A DNA stretch of 64,000 bases from Psychrobacter nivimaris. GTDB taxonomy: Bacteria > Pseudomonadota > Gammaproteobacteria > Pseudomonadales > Moraxellaceae. Below the pieces are notes generated by a model that was not told the origin of the DNA, did not search any database, and worked only from the letters and a program-made list of their open reading frames with translations. This document shows positions 16,348-25,291 of the stretch, in pieces (position 1 is the stretch's first letter; every line of letters begins with the position of its first letter). The stretch is from NCBI RefSeq assembly GCF_009812035.1, contig NZ_VZIZ01000017.1, forward strand, positions 1 through 64,000, read 5' to 3'. A program made the translations under genes and the position numbers.

Positions 16348-17772
16348 ATGACCACTAATACAGCAACAGAAGCCTTACTTCATAAGGGTAGTGGTCTACA
16401 AGTCGTGGTCGGTTTGGGGCAGTCTGGATTGTCAGTCGCGCATTATCTGGCCAAGCAAGGCTATCAAGTCGCAGTCACTGATGCTCAAGTTACCCCTAAA
16501 TTGGCCGATAAGTTGCCAGCCGAGATTGAGATTCGTCAATTCGGTGAGATAGATGCCGATTTATTGCAGCAAGCGGCACGTATTATTATTAGCCCAGGTA
16601 TTTCTCTTGAGACTGCCGCTGTGGCTGCTGCTCGCCAAGCCAATATTCCTGTAGTTAGTGATATTCAACTGTTCTGTGAAGCGTGTACCGCACCCATCGT
16701 AGCGATTACAGGTTCTAACGCCAAAAGTACGGTCACTACGTTAGTTGGTCAAATGGCAGCTGATGCTGGCGTTAACGTGGGTGTTGGTGGCAATATCGGT
16801 GTACCCGCTTTAACATTGCTAGATAATTCTGATATGGAGCTTGCGGTACTTGAGTTGTCTAGCTTCCAATTAGAAACCGTTACCAACTTGGGCGCAAAGG
16901 TAGCAACTGTGCTCAATATGTCGCCTGATCATTTAGATCGTCATGGAGATATGCTTGGCTACCATCAAGCCAAACATCGTATCTTCCAAGGTGCCAAGTC
17001 GGTGATGATTAACCGTGAAGATGCGCTCACTCGTCCATTGGTCGCAGACAACCTACCGAGAATTAGTACGGGTATTCATGCCCCTGATAAAGGTCAGTAT
17101 GGTCTGATTACCGACACAGAGGGCCAAACTTATCTTGCTCGTGGTACAGAACGATTACTGTCGGCAGACAAACTGTTGATTAAAGGTCGTCATAATCTAC
17201 TGAATGCGCAAGCGGCTCTGGCACTTGGCGAGCTTGCAGGATTGCCGCTAGAGAGTATGCTGACCACTTTGCAGCAGTTCACAGGTCTTGAACATCGCTG
17301 CCAATATGTGGCCAATGCTGCTGGTATTGATTATTTCAATGATTCTAAAGGCACCAATATTGGTTCGACCATGGCCGCTATCGAAGGCTTAGGTGCAGTC
17401 TATGCGCCAAAAGACGGTAAGCTATTATTGATCTTAGGCGGGCAAGGTAAAGGGCAACAGTTTGGTGAATTGACGCCTTTTATCAATCAATATGTGAGCC
17501 AAGTCTTGTTTATTGGTGAAGATGGTCAGCAGATTGAACAACATCTCAGAGCTGCGAAAGTGAGTGATGATGTCGCACTGCATCAGTGTCAGACATTAGA
17601 GAATGCCTTTGCGACTATTCAACAAGTCACTACCAGTAGCTTATCGCAGGTGCAGGCTGTATTGTTGTCGCCTGCCTGCGCCAGCTTTGACCAGTATAGT
17701 GGTTATGCGGCTCGCGGTGAACACTTTAGCCAACTGGTCAATCAATTAGACACCGCACAATCAGAAGCTTGA
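16348..17772 (+). CDS. murD: UDP-N-acetylmuramoylalanine-D-glutamate ligase
   Basis: A 474-residue Mur ligase that adds D-glutamate to UDP-MurNAc-L-Ala in peptidoglycan synthesis. The N-terminal Rossmann-like domain has VVVGLGQSGLSVAHYL. The ATP-binding loop is AITGSNAKSTVTTL, a slightly unusual form of GTNGKST (SNAKST). Further family residues are in LELSSFQLE, MSPDHLDRH, and FNDSKGTN in the C-terminal half. AAGGAA precedes the ATG. ftsW follows on the same strand 280 bases on, a piece of the usual division and cell wall cluster standing apart from other mur genes here. Confidence 0.96.
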   Translation: MTTNTATEALLHKGSGLQVVVGLGQSGLSVAHYLAKQGYQVAVTDAQVTPKLADKLPAEIEIRQFGEIDADLLQQAARIIISPGISLETAAVAAARQANIPVVSDIQLFCEACTAPIVAITGSNAKSTVTTLVGQMAADAGVNVGVGGNIGVPALTLLDNSDMELAVLELSSFQLETVTNLGAKVATVLNMSPDHLDRHGDMLGYHQAKHRIFQGAKSVMINREDALTRPLVADNLPRISTGIHAPDKGQYGLITDTEGQTYLARGTERLLSADKLLIKGRHNLLNAQAALALGELAGLPLESMLTTLQQFTGLEHRCQYVANAAGIDYFNDSKGTNIGSTMAAIEGLGAVYAPKDGKLLLILGGQGKGQQFGELTPFINQYVSQVLFIGEDGQQIEQHLRAAKVSDDVALHQCQTLENAFATIQQVTTSSLSQVQAVLLSPACASFDQYSGYAARGEHFSQLVNQLDTAQSEA

Positions 17773-18052
17773 TAGGTAGTCGAATATATTAAGCAGCTAT
17801 ATAGATTGGCATAGCAGATGTCTCTTCTCTAGCAACAGCCAGTATTTTCTGGATAAATGATTGTTTTGCTTATAGATTACTGCTACTGTCAATCATATAA
17901 CTTTGACTACTGAAATAGGTGCTAACTCAGGCGTTTGTCGATGGTTAAAGGTTTTTTATCACCATCTATTTAGTACGATTTATTTTATGATTTTTTAAAC
18001 GGTGGCGTTTCATAGACGCCGTGTTTTTTCGTTTGTTAGTGTATATAAAATT

Positions 18053-19249
18053 ATGGCGCTCTCTTCTTTTTTTCGTTCCTCGCCCCAAACCAAGCAAACC
18101 TCTGGCTCAGATGGTGTTCTGTCTATGCCATCAGCGCGCGCAATTTTATTGTCTAGCGTCGGCTGTATGATGGTGCTTAGTCTGCTGATGGTTGCTTCTG
18201 CTTCTATTCCTTTTGCGCTCAGCCGCGGTATGACAGAGCTATATTTTTTCAAAAACCAGCTGTTGTATATGACGATTGGTTTAATCGTTGCGGTCATTCC
18301 TTATTATGGCGTGTCTTTACGCACCCTTTATAAAACTGAGACCCAGTTTGCTTTGTTAGGCATCACGGGGCTATTGCTTGTTGCCACGTTGTTTAGCACA
18401 CCAATTAATGGCTCTAAACGCTGGCTCACAGTAGGCGGCTTTAATTTTCAGGTAGCTGAGTTAGCCAAACTGGTCATGATTGTGTTTGTATCTGACTTTG
18501 TGGTGCGGCGATCTTTTGAAGTTCGTAATGGCCTAGATGGTTTCTTACGAATTATGTTGGTAGTGGCGCTGATCACGATACTGCTATTGTCGCAGCCAGA
18601 CTTTGGTTCTTTTGTCGTCATCATTGGTACGCTGTTCGCGATTTTTTATATCGCTGGGGCGCCTTATAAGCATTTCTTAGCATTGGGTGCTGCTGCTATC
18701 GGTGGGGCGGTATTGATGGTGACTACGGCAGAGTACCGACTGGTGCGTGTGATGTCGTTTATGGATCCATTTGATGATGTGCAAGATACTGATTATCAGC
18801 TGGCACGTAGTTTGATCGCCTTTGGTCGTGGCCAGTTCACGGGTGTCGGCTATGGTGAAAGTGTACAGAAACTGTCGCATTTGCCTGAGGCGCATACGGA
18901 TTTCTTATTAGCCATTACGGGTGAAGAGTTAGGGTTCGTCGGTGTTAGCATGGTACTCATACTTGAAGCATTGATCATCGGTAGTGCGATGCGTATCAGT
19001 TACAACGCGCTGAAACGTCGTCAAATGCGTATGAGCTATACCGCTTTCGGAATCGGTGTGGTGTTTATTGCCCAGACGATTATTAACGCTGCGATGAATA
19101 TGGGTGCCATTCCAACCAAAGGTCTCACTATGCCGTTCTTTAGTTATGGTGGATCGTCTATGTTGATTAGCTTGGTTATGGTTGCGCTATTATTAAAGAT
19201 ATATAAAGAAAGCCCTGAAATCGAGAAAAGCCAATGCCGTTATTACTAA
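18053..19249 (+). CDS. ftsW: septal peptidoglycan glycosyltransferase FtsW
   Basis: A SEDS-family membrane protein, 398 residues with about ten membrane helices, that polymerises lipid II at the division septum with FtsI. Family motifs seen include NGSKRWL, VAELAKLVMIVFVSDF, PDFGS, and the C-terminal NMGAIPTKGLTMPFFSYGGSS. The frame opens at a GTG (18002), but ATG 18053 is preferred. Neither has a clear ribosome site, so the start is uncertain. It is distinguished from RodA mainly by the murD neighbour and by the HLPEAHTDFLLAITGEELGF block. A terminator follows. Confidence 0.92.
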   Translation: MALSSFFRSSPQTKQTSGSDGVLSMPSARAILLSSVGCMMVLSLLMVASASIPFALSRGMTELYFFKNQLLYMTIGLIVAVIPYYGVSLRTLYKTETQFALLGITGLLLVATLFSTPINGSKRWLTVGGFNFQVAELAKLVMIVFVSDFVVRRSFEVRNGLDGFLRIMLVVALITILLLSQPDFGSFVVIIGTLFAIFYIAGAPYKHFLALGAAAIGGAVLMVTTAEYRLVRVMSFMDPFDDVQDTDYQLARSLIAFGRGQFTGVGYGESVQKLSHLPEAHTDFLLAITGEELGFVGVSMVLILEALIIGSAMRISYNALKRRQMRMSYTAFGIGVVFIAQTIINAAMNMGAIPTKGLTMPFFSYGGSSMLISLVMVALLLKIYKESPEIEKSQCRYY

Positions 19250-19319
19250 TAGGCTCTATATATAATAGTCTCTGCATAGCTTCAGATTTTCGGTAAATAG
19301 TGTTTAGCATTATTGCAAT

Positions 19320-19347
19320 AAAAGCGTCACTCTTAGTGGCGCTTTTT
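19320..19347. terminator. bidirectional terminator between ftsW and gluQ
   Basis: AAAGCGTCACT pairs with AGTGGCGCTTT (one G-T pair), with T runs on both strands. It serves the two convergent genes. Confidence 0.85.
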
Positions 19348-19385
19348 ATTGTCTATTTTACGGCTGTTGATGTATTAACTATTTG

Positions 19386-20393
19386 TTAATAAGATAAATT
19401 TAACTGCTGCTTGCCTTGTAGCGGGGTGTTATCCCATTGCGCAATGGCTTGTTCAAGCATATTTTCTGGGGTATCGATATCGACCTTTGCTTGCTGCAGT
19501 AGCGATAGTGCTTCAGCAATAAGTTGACTCGGGTTTGATGTGTCGATTGGTTGAGCAAGGTTTTGCTTAGAGAGTTTTTGGCCGTCAGCATTATTAATCA
19601 ATGGCAGATGATACCATTGGTCAATAGTAGGTAGGCGGGCGGCTTGCATGATACCGATTTGCGCAGTCGTCATAGGTAGAATATCAAGGCCACGCATGAT
19701 ATGACTAACCTGCTGTAGACCATCATCGAGGCTAGCTGCCAGTATGTAATTAATCATACCATCCTGACGACGAGCGACCATATCGCCTAACGTCTGCTGC
19801 GGATTATCCCATTGTAGTCCCTGAATACCGTCATTGAAGCCAATCCGATAGTCTGGTAGCTGAATACGTAGCTTATGCTGCTGTCTATCAAGGTCAGCTG
19901 CCACACAGCGACGTGGATACCGCTGCCGATTTGGCTGTACTTGGTCAATTAACGAAATCTGTTCGTCTAATAATGTCTGATCGGTCGCCGCGGTTAAGCC
20001 GGCACGACTATGGTTTCTACTTATCTCTTCTTGCGCCCAGTACTGTTCTAAGTCCTTACGGGAGCATTGGCAGCCATAGGTCAACGGTCTCAGGTATGAT
20101 GATAGATAGTCGTTGTAGATATCAATGCGCTCAGACTGATAAATAACATCACCATCCCAATGTAATCCAAGTGCCTCAAGATCCATCAAAATTTGCTCAG
20201 TGAACTGTCTATCGCAGCGTTCAGTATCGGTATCTTCCATACGCAACAGCCACTTACCACCAATTGATTTGATATGGCAAAAGCTGGCAAGCGCAGTCGT
20301 TAAAGAGCCGAGATGTAATTCACCCGTTGGTGAAGGCGCAAAGCGGCCAATAGGCTGTGATGGTAGCGTTTGAGTCGGCATGGCGGTAAGCAT
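19386..20393 (-). CDS. gluQ: glutamyl-Q tRNA(Asp) synthetase
   Basis: A 335-residue paralogue of glutamyl-tRNA synthetase that lacks the anticodon-binding half. It places glutamate on the queuosine of tRNA-Asp. The class I start [16 protein letters not shown] and the KMSKS-like DGQKLSKQN are visible. Zinc ligands are suggested by [10 protein letters not shown] and a later RRCV. The frame extends to a TTG at 20402; the ATG at 20393 is chosen, with 20381 as an alternative. It lies downstream of dksA on the same strand, the classic dksA-gluQRS arrangement, with a terminator between them. Confidence 0.95.
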   Translation of the reverse strand: MLTAMPTQTLPSQPIGRFAPSPTGELHLGSLTTALASFCHIKSIGGKWLLRMEDTDTERCDRQFTEQILMDLEALGLHWDGDVIYQSERIDIYNDYLSSYLRPLTYGCQCSRKDLEQYWAQEEISRNHSRAGLTAATDQTLLDEQISLIDQVQPNRQRYPRRCVAADLDRQQHKLRIQLPDYRIGFNDGIQGLQWDNPQQTLGDMVARRQDGMINYILAASLDDGLQQVSHIMRGLDILPMTTAQIGIMQAARLPTIDQWYHLPLINNADGQKLSKQNLAQPIDTSNPSQLIAEALSLLQQAKVDIDTPENMLEQAIAQWDNTPLQGKQQLNLSY

Positions 20394-20561
20394 TGTTTTC
20401 AAAATAAATGGCTGTCTATAAGAGGTAATAAAGATAGAATAATAAATATGAGTAACAAAAGATATTCATTAAGTGAGATTGTTTTGTTAGTACTGTCATT
20501 ATTCAGGCGATTGTATTTATCAGAGCAAAGTCAGTAACGCAACAAAATAGTGACAGTCTAA

Positions 20562-20592
20562 AATACAAAAAGCGACCTATTATAAGGTCGCT
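20562..20592 (-). terminator. terminator between dksA and gluQ
   Basis: The stem AAGCGACC/GGTCGCTT is followed on the minus strand by five T residues. Known dksA-gluQ pairs in enterobacteria also carry a terminator in this spot that limits gluQ expression. Confidence 0.85.
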
Positions 20593-20623
20593 TCTGTTTA
20601 CATTCATATCTGTAATATCTGAT

Positions 20624-21061
20624 CTAAGCGCCTTGGTTTTGACGTTCTTTGATTTCAGATAAGGTTTTGCAGTCGATACATTGGGTAGCGGTTGGACGTG
20701 CCTCAAGGCGACGTAATCCAATCTCTACACCACAAGTCTCACAAAATCCATAGTCATCATTTTCGATTTCTAACATAGATTTGTCGATTTTGCGGATAAG
20801 TTTGCGCTCACGGTCACGAGTACGTAATGCCAATGCAAACTCTTCTTCTTGAGTGGCACGGTCATTGATGTCTGGCATGGCGCTTGACTCATCTTGGATG
20901 TAGTTTTTGGTACGATCCGCTTCGCCAATCAGTTGGTTTTTCCAATCCAATAAAATAGCCTTAAAGTGCTCCAACTGCGCATCAGACATATACTCTTCGT
21001 CTTTGGCCGGCACATAAGGAGTAAATTTAACTTCACTCGGATTCGTGGTCAGGGTGCTCAT
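20624..21061 (-). CDS. dksA: RNA polymerase-binding factor DksA
   Basis: A 145-residue protein that enters the RNA polymerase secondary channel and, with ppGpp, adjusts transcription of rRNA and amino acid genes. The coiled coil with its acidic tip (MPDINDRATQEEEFALALRTRDRERKL) is intact. The zinc finger is CETC...CIDC near the C-terminus (FCETCGVEIG and TQCIDCKTL). The length is close to the 151 residues of E. coli. AGGAT precedes the ATG. Confidence 0.97.
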   Translation of the reverse strand: MSTLTTNPSEVKFTPYVPAKDEEYMSDAQLEHFKAILLDWKNQLIGEADRTKNYIQDESSAMPDINDRATQEEEFALALRTRDRERKLIRKIDKSMLEIENDDYGFCETCGVEIGLRRLEARPTATQCIDCKTLSEIKERQNQGA

Positions 21062-21553
21062 ATGGGTATCCTACTTTTTCAAATTAATTCAATAAAACGA
21101 CGTATCAAAAGACAAGACGTTATTAATGCTACAAACGCTACAATTTGTCCTTTTATCAAACGTTTCACCACTTGGTAATACAAGTAACACAGCTGATCAA
21201 ATAATATCGTAGACTTTATATACTGACAGTTATATACCGATTGTTAGATAGATTGTTATATAAACTTCGGTTTTAATAATACTGTCTAAAGCATGCCGTA
21301 GGTCATTGATTGTGAAAACTGAGCTTGTGGTTAATGGGCCATCCTAGCTATCGTGCAGTGGCTTCATATTAGATATTGGGCCACCCTAGCTTTATTTCAT
21401 AAGTTGTATCATTGTTTGTAATAATAATGAAGTGATTTTTTATACTGAATGCATATTTTATTTGTTTATTACTGTATTTTTTATCAAAAAATATTGGCGT
21501 AAGCTATAATTATAAAGGGCTATAGCTTTTACTAGTACCAATAATTCTGGGCA
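21062..21553. other. dksA upstream region
   Basis: A 492-base AT-rich gap between the cpdA stop and the dksA start. It carries the near-identical direct repeats TGGGCCATCCTAGCT (21335-21349) and TGGGCCACCCTAGCT (21377-21391), starts 42 bases apart. No gene is seen. Confidence 0.4.
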
Positions 21554-22393
21554 TCAAGTATCCAGTCTTTCAACCCAGCTTGCAACTGTTCCATTGTTGG
21601 CTAATTGCAACCAGCGATATCCTGGTAATGCATGCTCATCATAAGAAAAATCATCTTCATAGGGTTTGAACTGATAGCAGGTAGATGGCGTGCTATACAC
21701 CGTGACGCCTTGGCGCAGTCGAACTTGCTCTTGGTGAGTATGCCCACTGATCACCACTTGTAGCTGTTCAAATGGTGCCATATGCTCCCAAAAGCTCTCA
21801 GTGTTTTCTGCCATATGGGTATCAATCCAGTCAGAGTCAACTGGAACAATATGATGGTGTAGGGCGATTAATGCAGGCTTATTACAGGTACTGAGTCTCT
21901 CACATAACCAATTAATATCAGTAGGCGTAATCTCGCCTGCGACCTTACCAGAAATGGATGAGTCTAATAACAACAGCTGCCAGAAGTCAGTCTCAATGAC
22001 ATGACGACTTAACAAACGTGAGTCAGCAGGCTGAGCGACAAGCTCTCGCTGAAAAAATGGCAAGTCTTTACCATTCTCGTCCGTCACATCATGATTACCA
22101 GCAATACAAGCAAAAGGAATCTGAGTCGCTTGTAATACAGTAAAGATATGATCGTAAATTGAAGACTTTACTCGATTGACCAAGTCACCGGTCACAATAA
22201 TCAAATCACAGCGAATATCTTCACTAAGCGCCTGCTGAAGCACGGCTTCAAAACTACGCTGACAAGTTACGTCATCACTATAGGTGTTACTTTCATCAAC
22301 AAAGACAGGCGTCGATAAATGCAAATCAGTAATCTGTAAAATATTTATCGTTTGGTCAGAGGTGCTTAACTTATTGGCAGGATAGTTTGGCAT
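21554..22393 (-). CDS. cpdA: CpdA-like class III cyclic nucleotide phosphodiesterase
   Basis: A 279-residue calcineurin-like metallophosphoesterase. Metal-binding motifs are complete: DLH (ITDLHLS), GD (VTGDLVNR), GNHD (IAGNHDVTD), HHH (ALHHHIVP) and GHTH (VISGHTHQE). The layout matches CpdA, which hydrolyses 3',5'-cAMP and so damps CRP-type signalling. Substrate choice among cyclic nucleotides cannot be read from sequence alone. AGGGA precedes the ATG. It lies downstream of znuB on the same strand but 316 bases away. Confidence 0.85.
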   Translation of the reverse strand: MPNYPANKLSTSDQTINILQITDLHLSTPVFVDESNTYSDDVTCQRSFEAVLQQALSEDIRCDLIIVTGDLVNRVKSSIYDHIFTVLQATQIPFACIAGNHDVTDENGKDLPFFQRELVAQPADSRLLSRHVIETDFWQLLLLDSSISGKVAGEITPTDINWLCERLSTCNKPALIALHHHIVPVDSDWIDTHMAENTESFWEHMAPFEQLQVVISGHTHQEQVRLRQGVTVYSTPSTCYQFKPYEDDFSYDEHALPGYRWLQLANNGTVASWVERLDT

Positions 22394-22709
22394 TGGTTCA
22401 GTCCCTTATCGAATCACAACAATAAGTATTGTTAGCGCGAGTATGGATAAATGAGCTACTATTTTTCACTGGGTATTTATAATTATCATGAATCTACTAT
22501 AAAAGAGCACAGCGTTTGCCTTGAGCTTACTTTGACTCTAATCAACGATATTTATACTATCGACTAGTAATATCAAAGTTAAAATCTAGAGCCACCTTAT
22601 AGTATTATCTAGCTAAAGCATTCATTATATTAATAAAATAAAGTCGAACAAAAAGATAGCGAAAAACAGTCATATTTTATTTATTATAACGTATTTACAG
22701 CGACGCTAA
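22394..22709. other. spacer between znuB and cpdA
   Basis: A 316-base AT-rich gap. No gene, clear terminator or repeat was found; a cpdA promoter is presumably here. Confidence 0.3.
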
Positions 22710-23513
22710 CTAAAGTTTTATCTTTATTAACTTCGAAAAAATGAGTGCAGTAAAAAATAAAGCAGCTAATATCAAGACGATAGAAAGACCTGTTTGAATA
22801 TCTAGCCAAATACTGCCCCACACACCAAGTGTCACACCCAGTTGAGCGACTATCAACGCTATAATCACCATTTGTTTTGGCGATGCCGACCATAGACGTG
22901 CGGTCAGTGCAGGTAGCACCAATAATCCGCTGATTAATAGACTACCAACCGCCTGTAGAGCAATCGCACAAAACCCTGCCAGTACACCCATAAAAAACAG
23001 CCGTTGCCGTGTTGGGTTGATACCTTGAATACGTGCCAATGCTTCATGCGTTGCAAGCTTGATTTGCGCAGGCCAAATATAGATAAGCAGTCCCAAGCCA
23101 GCTAATACGCTACCAGCAAGCAAAGGCAAATCTGCCCAATCAAGATCTAATAAGTTGCCGAATAAAAACCCGAGCACATTGGCCTGTTGGTCAGTCAATT
23201 GGGTCAAAGCCAGCAATCCTAGGCACAAGAGCGACACTGACACGACTGCCAATACAGCATCCACTGGCAGACGCTCATCATCAATCAAGACCAATCCCAG
23301 TACGACCATGACACTGACTAATGCAATGCCGATACCCATTGGTAATTGCCACCACACCGCTAAAGCCACACCTAACAACGTGCCATGGGCTAAGGCATCG
23401 GCGAAAAACGCCATACGCCGCCATAATACTAAGCAACCTAACGGCGCTGATAATAACGCTAATATACTGCCAGCGATCCAAGCAGGCGCAATGATGGCTA
23501 ACCAAGCAGTCAT
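22710..23513 (-). CDS. znuB: zinc ABC transporter permease ZnuB
   Basis: A 267-residue inner-membrane permease with about eight helices, of the metal-type ABC-3 family. The early LVLWRRMAFFADALAHGTLLG and the LLISGLLVLPALTARLWS segment are typical of ZnuB. It forms the channel for zinc delivered by ZnuA and is driven by ZnuC. It is the last gene of zur-znuC-znuB. The ribosome site is weak. Confidence 0.93.
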   Translation of the reverse strand: MTAWLAIIAPAWIAGSILALLSAPLGCLVLWRRMAFFADALAHGTLLGVALAVWWQLPMGIGIALVSVMVVLGLVLIDDERLPVDAVLAVVSVSLLCLGLLALTQLTDQQANVLGFLFGNLLDLDWADLPLLAGSVLAGLGLLIYIWPAQIKLATHEALARIQGINPTRQRLFFMGVLAGFCAIALQAVGSLLISGLLVLPALTARLWSASPKQMVIIALIVAQLGVTLGVWGSIWLDIQTGLSIVLILAALFFTALIFSKLIKIKL

Positions 23514-23626
23514 AATGAATGTCCGTAAAATTTTTTATAAAAGAGTAAAGCCGTATTATTTATATGTTTAATAGTTTTGGCTTTAATGAGCTGGATTTTG
23601 GCGATTTTGAGCCTTGATTACTGACG

Positions 23627-24424
23627 CTATAGCTTGCTTGGTGCATGGTGTTCACAGGCATGGGGCTGATGCACGTATGGCTGCTCATAATGATGACCAA
23701 ATAGCTTTTGAAACTCAGTACTAATAGCTAGCTCGCTTGGTTGTCCTTCACAGCAAATATGCTTATTCAAACAAATGACGCGGCGGCTGCCTTTCATGAC
23801 CCAGTGCAAATCATGAGAAACCACAAGCATGGCGCAACGTAAGAAATCAGGCAGCTCATCAATAAACTGATAGAGCCAAACTTCGGTATCGGGATCGAGA
23901 CCCTGCATCGGCTCATCTAAAATAAGCAAATTGGGTTTGTCTAGTAGCGCTCTGGCCAATAGTACGCGCTGCGTCTCACCACCTGATAAATGCAACATCT
24001 GCCGTGATAGTAGATGGGTTAATGATAAGTTATCAAAGATAAACTGCCGCTGCTCAGAGGTTAGGCGTTTTTTATCTGCTTGCGCCAACAAATCGCAAAC
24101 GCGCAATGGCAATATCGGTGGCACAGCAAATCGCTGCGGTACGTAGCCAAGCTGTAGCGGCTGATGTGCTGTCATAGAGCCATCAGTTGATTCAATCAAA
24201 CCTAAGATAAGTTTGACTAGCGTTGACTTACCAGCGCCATTGGGACCGATAAGGCTGACCGTTTCGTTAACAGCAATGTCAATATCTATGTGAGAGAGCA
24301 GGCGTTGAGGCCCAATATGGTAACTGATATTTTTTAAGCTCAATAATTTGTCAGCATTACTCACAGTACTGTCATTTGTAACAGCAGTATTTGACTGATT
24401 AGAAGGTAGGGTAGAGGTATTCAT
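23627..24424 (-). CDS. znuC: zinc ABC transporter ATPase ZnuC
   Basis: A 265-residue ABC ATPase. Walker A is GPNGAGKST, the signature is LSGGETQRVLLARALL, Walker B is LLILDEPMQGLD and the switch His is in VVSHDLHWV. The QLGYVPQRF segment is typical of metal-uptake ATPases. A His-rich C-terminus (HHYEQPYVHQPHACEHHAP) may bind zinc. The ATG at 24424 is chosen over 24439; neither has a good ribosome site. It lies 78 bases after zur, so coupling within one transcript is likely. Confidence 0.93.
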   Translation of the reverse strand: MNTSTLPSNQSNTAVTNDSTVSNADKLLSLKNISYHIGPQRLLSHIDIDIAVNETVSLIGPNGAGKSTLVKLILGLIESTDGSMTAHQPLQLGYVPQRFAVPPILPLRVCDLLAQADKKRLTSEQRQFIFDNLSLTHLLSRQMLHLSGGETQRVLLARALLDKPNLLILDEPMQGLDPDTEVWLYQFIDELPDFLRCAMLVVSHDLHWVMKGSRRVICLNKHICCEGQPSELAISTEFQKLFGHHYEQPYVHQPHACEHHAPSKL

Positions 24425-24502
24425 AATATGACAACGCATAGGTAAATAGACAATCGACGAATCATGCTTAAAACTTTTACACGAACCACAGTAGTTTTAA
24501 TT

Positions 24503-25081
24503 TTACTGGCAAGCTTGGCAACGACCGCTAAGCTCAATGACACTACGCTCAACCACAAACCCCACATCTTGCTCGGCAAAGCTCATCATTTCCTGAACGG
24601 GCAGGCTGCTGCATTCTTGAACGCGTTGACACTGATCGCAGATCAAGAAGGCGGCTGTATGCTGGGCGCGCGGGTGACAGCAAGGAACATAAGCATTGAT
24701 AGAGGTCAACTGATGAATCAACCCTTCACTTAGCAAAAATTCTAAACTGCGATAAACCGTTGGCGGCGCGACATTTTTCGGCGCACGTTTTTTAGTTGTC
24801 TTAGTGTCTATTGATAGTGTGGGTGAGCTCGTTGCTTTTTGAATATCGTTGCCATCAGGTATAGATAATCGCATTTGCTGCAACTGAGTGATTAGGTCAT
24901 AAGCGCCAACGGGCTGATCCGCCTCTAATACCAATTGGTATATCTGCTGACGCAAAGGCGTAAAGCGCGCGCCATTTAGACGGCAATGCTCTTTAGCTGC
25001 TGCTAAGCGTTCATGAACATCATGCGGAGTCAGATCTTGCACATCATGCAAATGTTCGCAGATCGATGAAGTAATAGACAT
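24503..25081 (-). CDS. zur: zinc uptake regulator Zur
   Basis: A 192-residue Fur-family repressor that shuts off zinc uptake when zinc is ample. The winged-helix start includes LRQQIYQLVLEADQPVGAYDLI and PPTVYRSLEFLLSEGLIHQL. The structural zinc site is seen as CDQC and the terminal CQAC. A 30-residue Ser/Thr/Lys-rich insert before APPTVYRSL lengthens the DNA-binding domain relative to E. coli Zur (171). The ATG at 25081 has AGGAG in front; an upstream ATG at 25159 would lie within the Zur-box palindrome, so it is unlikely. Autoregulation is expected. Confidence 0.93.
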   Translation of the reverse strand: MSITSSICEHLHDVQDLTPHDVHERLAAAKEHCRLNGARFTPLRQQIYQLVLEADQPVGAYDLITQLQQMRLSIPDGNDIQKATSSPTLSIDTKTTKKRAPKNVAPPTVYRSLEFLLSEGLIHQLTSINAYVPCCHPRAQHTAAFLICDQCQRVQECSSLPVQEMMSFAEQDVGFVVERSVIELSGRCQACQ

Positions 25082-25143
25082 GGTACAAGCTCCTAAAAAT
25101 AGCATGGTAATCGCATGACGTTTTTTATGATAGCGTTTTTTAT

Positions 25144-25158
25144 TGTTATAGCATAACA
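25144..25158. promoter_or_regulatory. Zur-box-like palindrome
   Basis: TGTTAT-agc-ATAACA is a perfect inverted repeat between the divergent zur-znuCB and znuA genes. It resembles the gammaproteobacterial Zur operator core GTTATA-n-TATAAC. Its central location would let one dimer pair control both directions. Confidence 0.65.
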
Positions 25159-25291
25159 TACTAAAATAAGAACTGAGTTAATTGTCTTATAGTAGTCTTG
25201 TATATCTACCCTTTTTACAGGAGTGGGGCAGGACACTATGACTTATACTTTCGTTATCCAACAATGCTATCTAACAATAAAAGAGCTTACT

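Noticed and set aside
24464-24733. 89-residue plus-strand frame overlapping zur
   Set aside because: It is antisense to the zinc-binding end of Zur. The apparent start is a by-product of the znuC-zur spacer.
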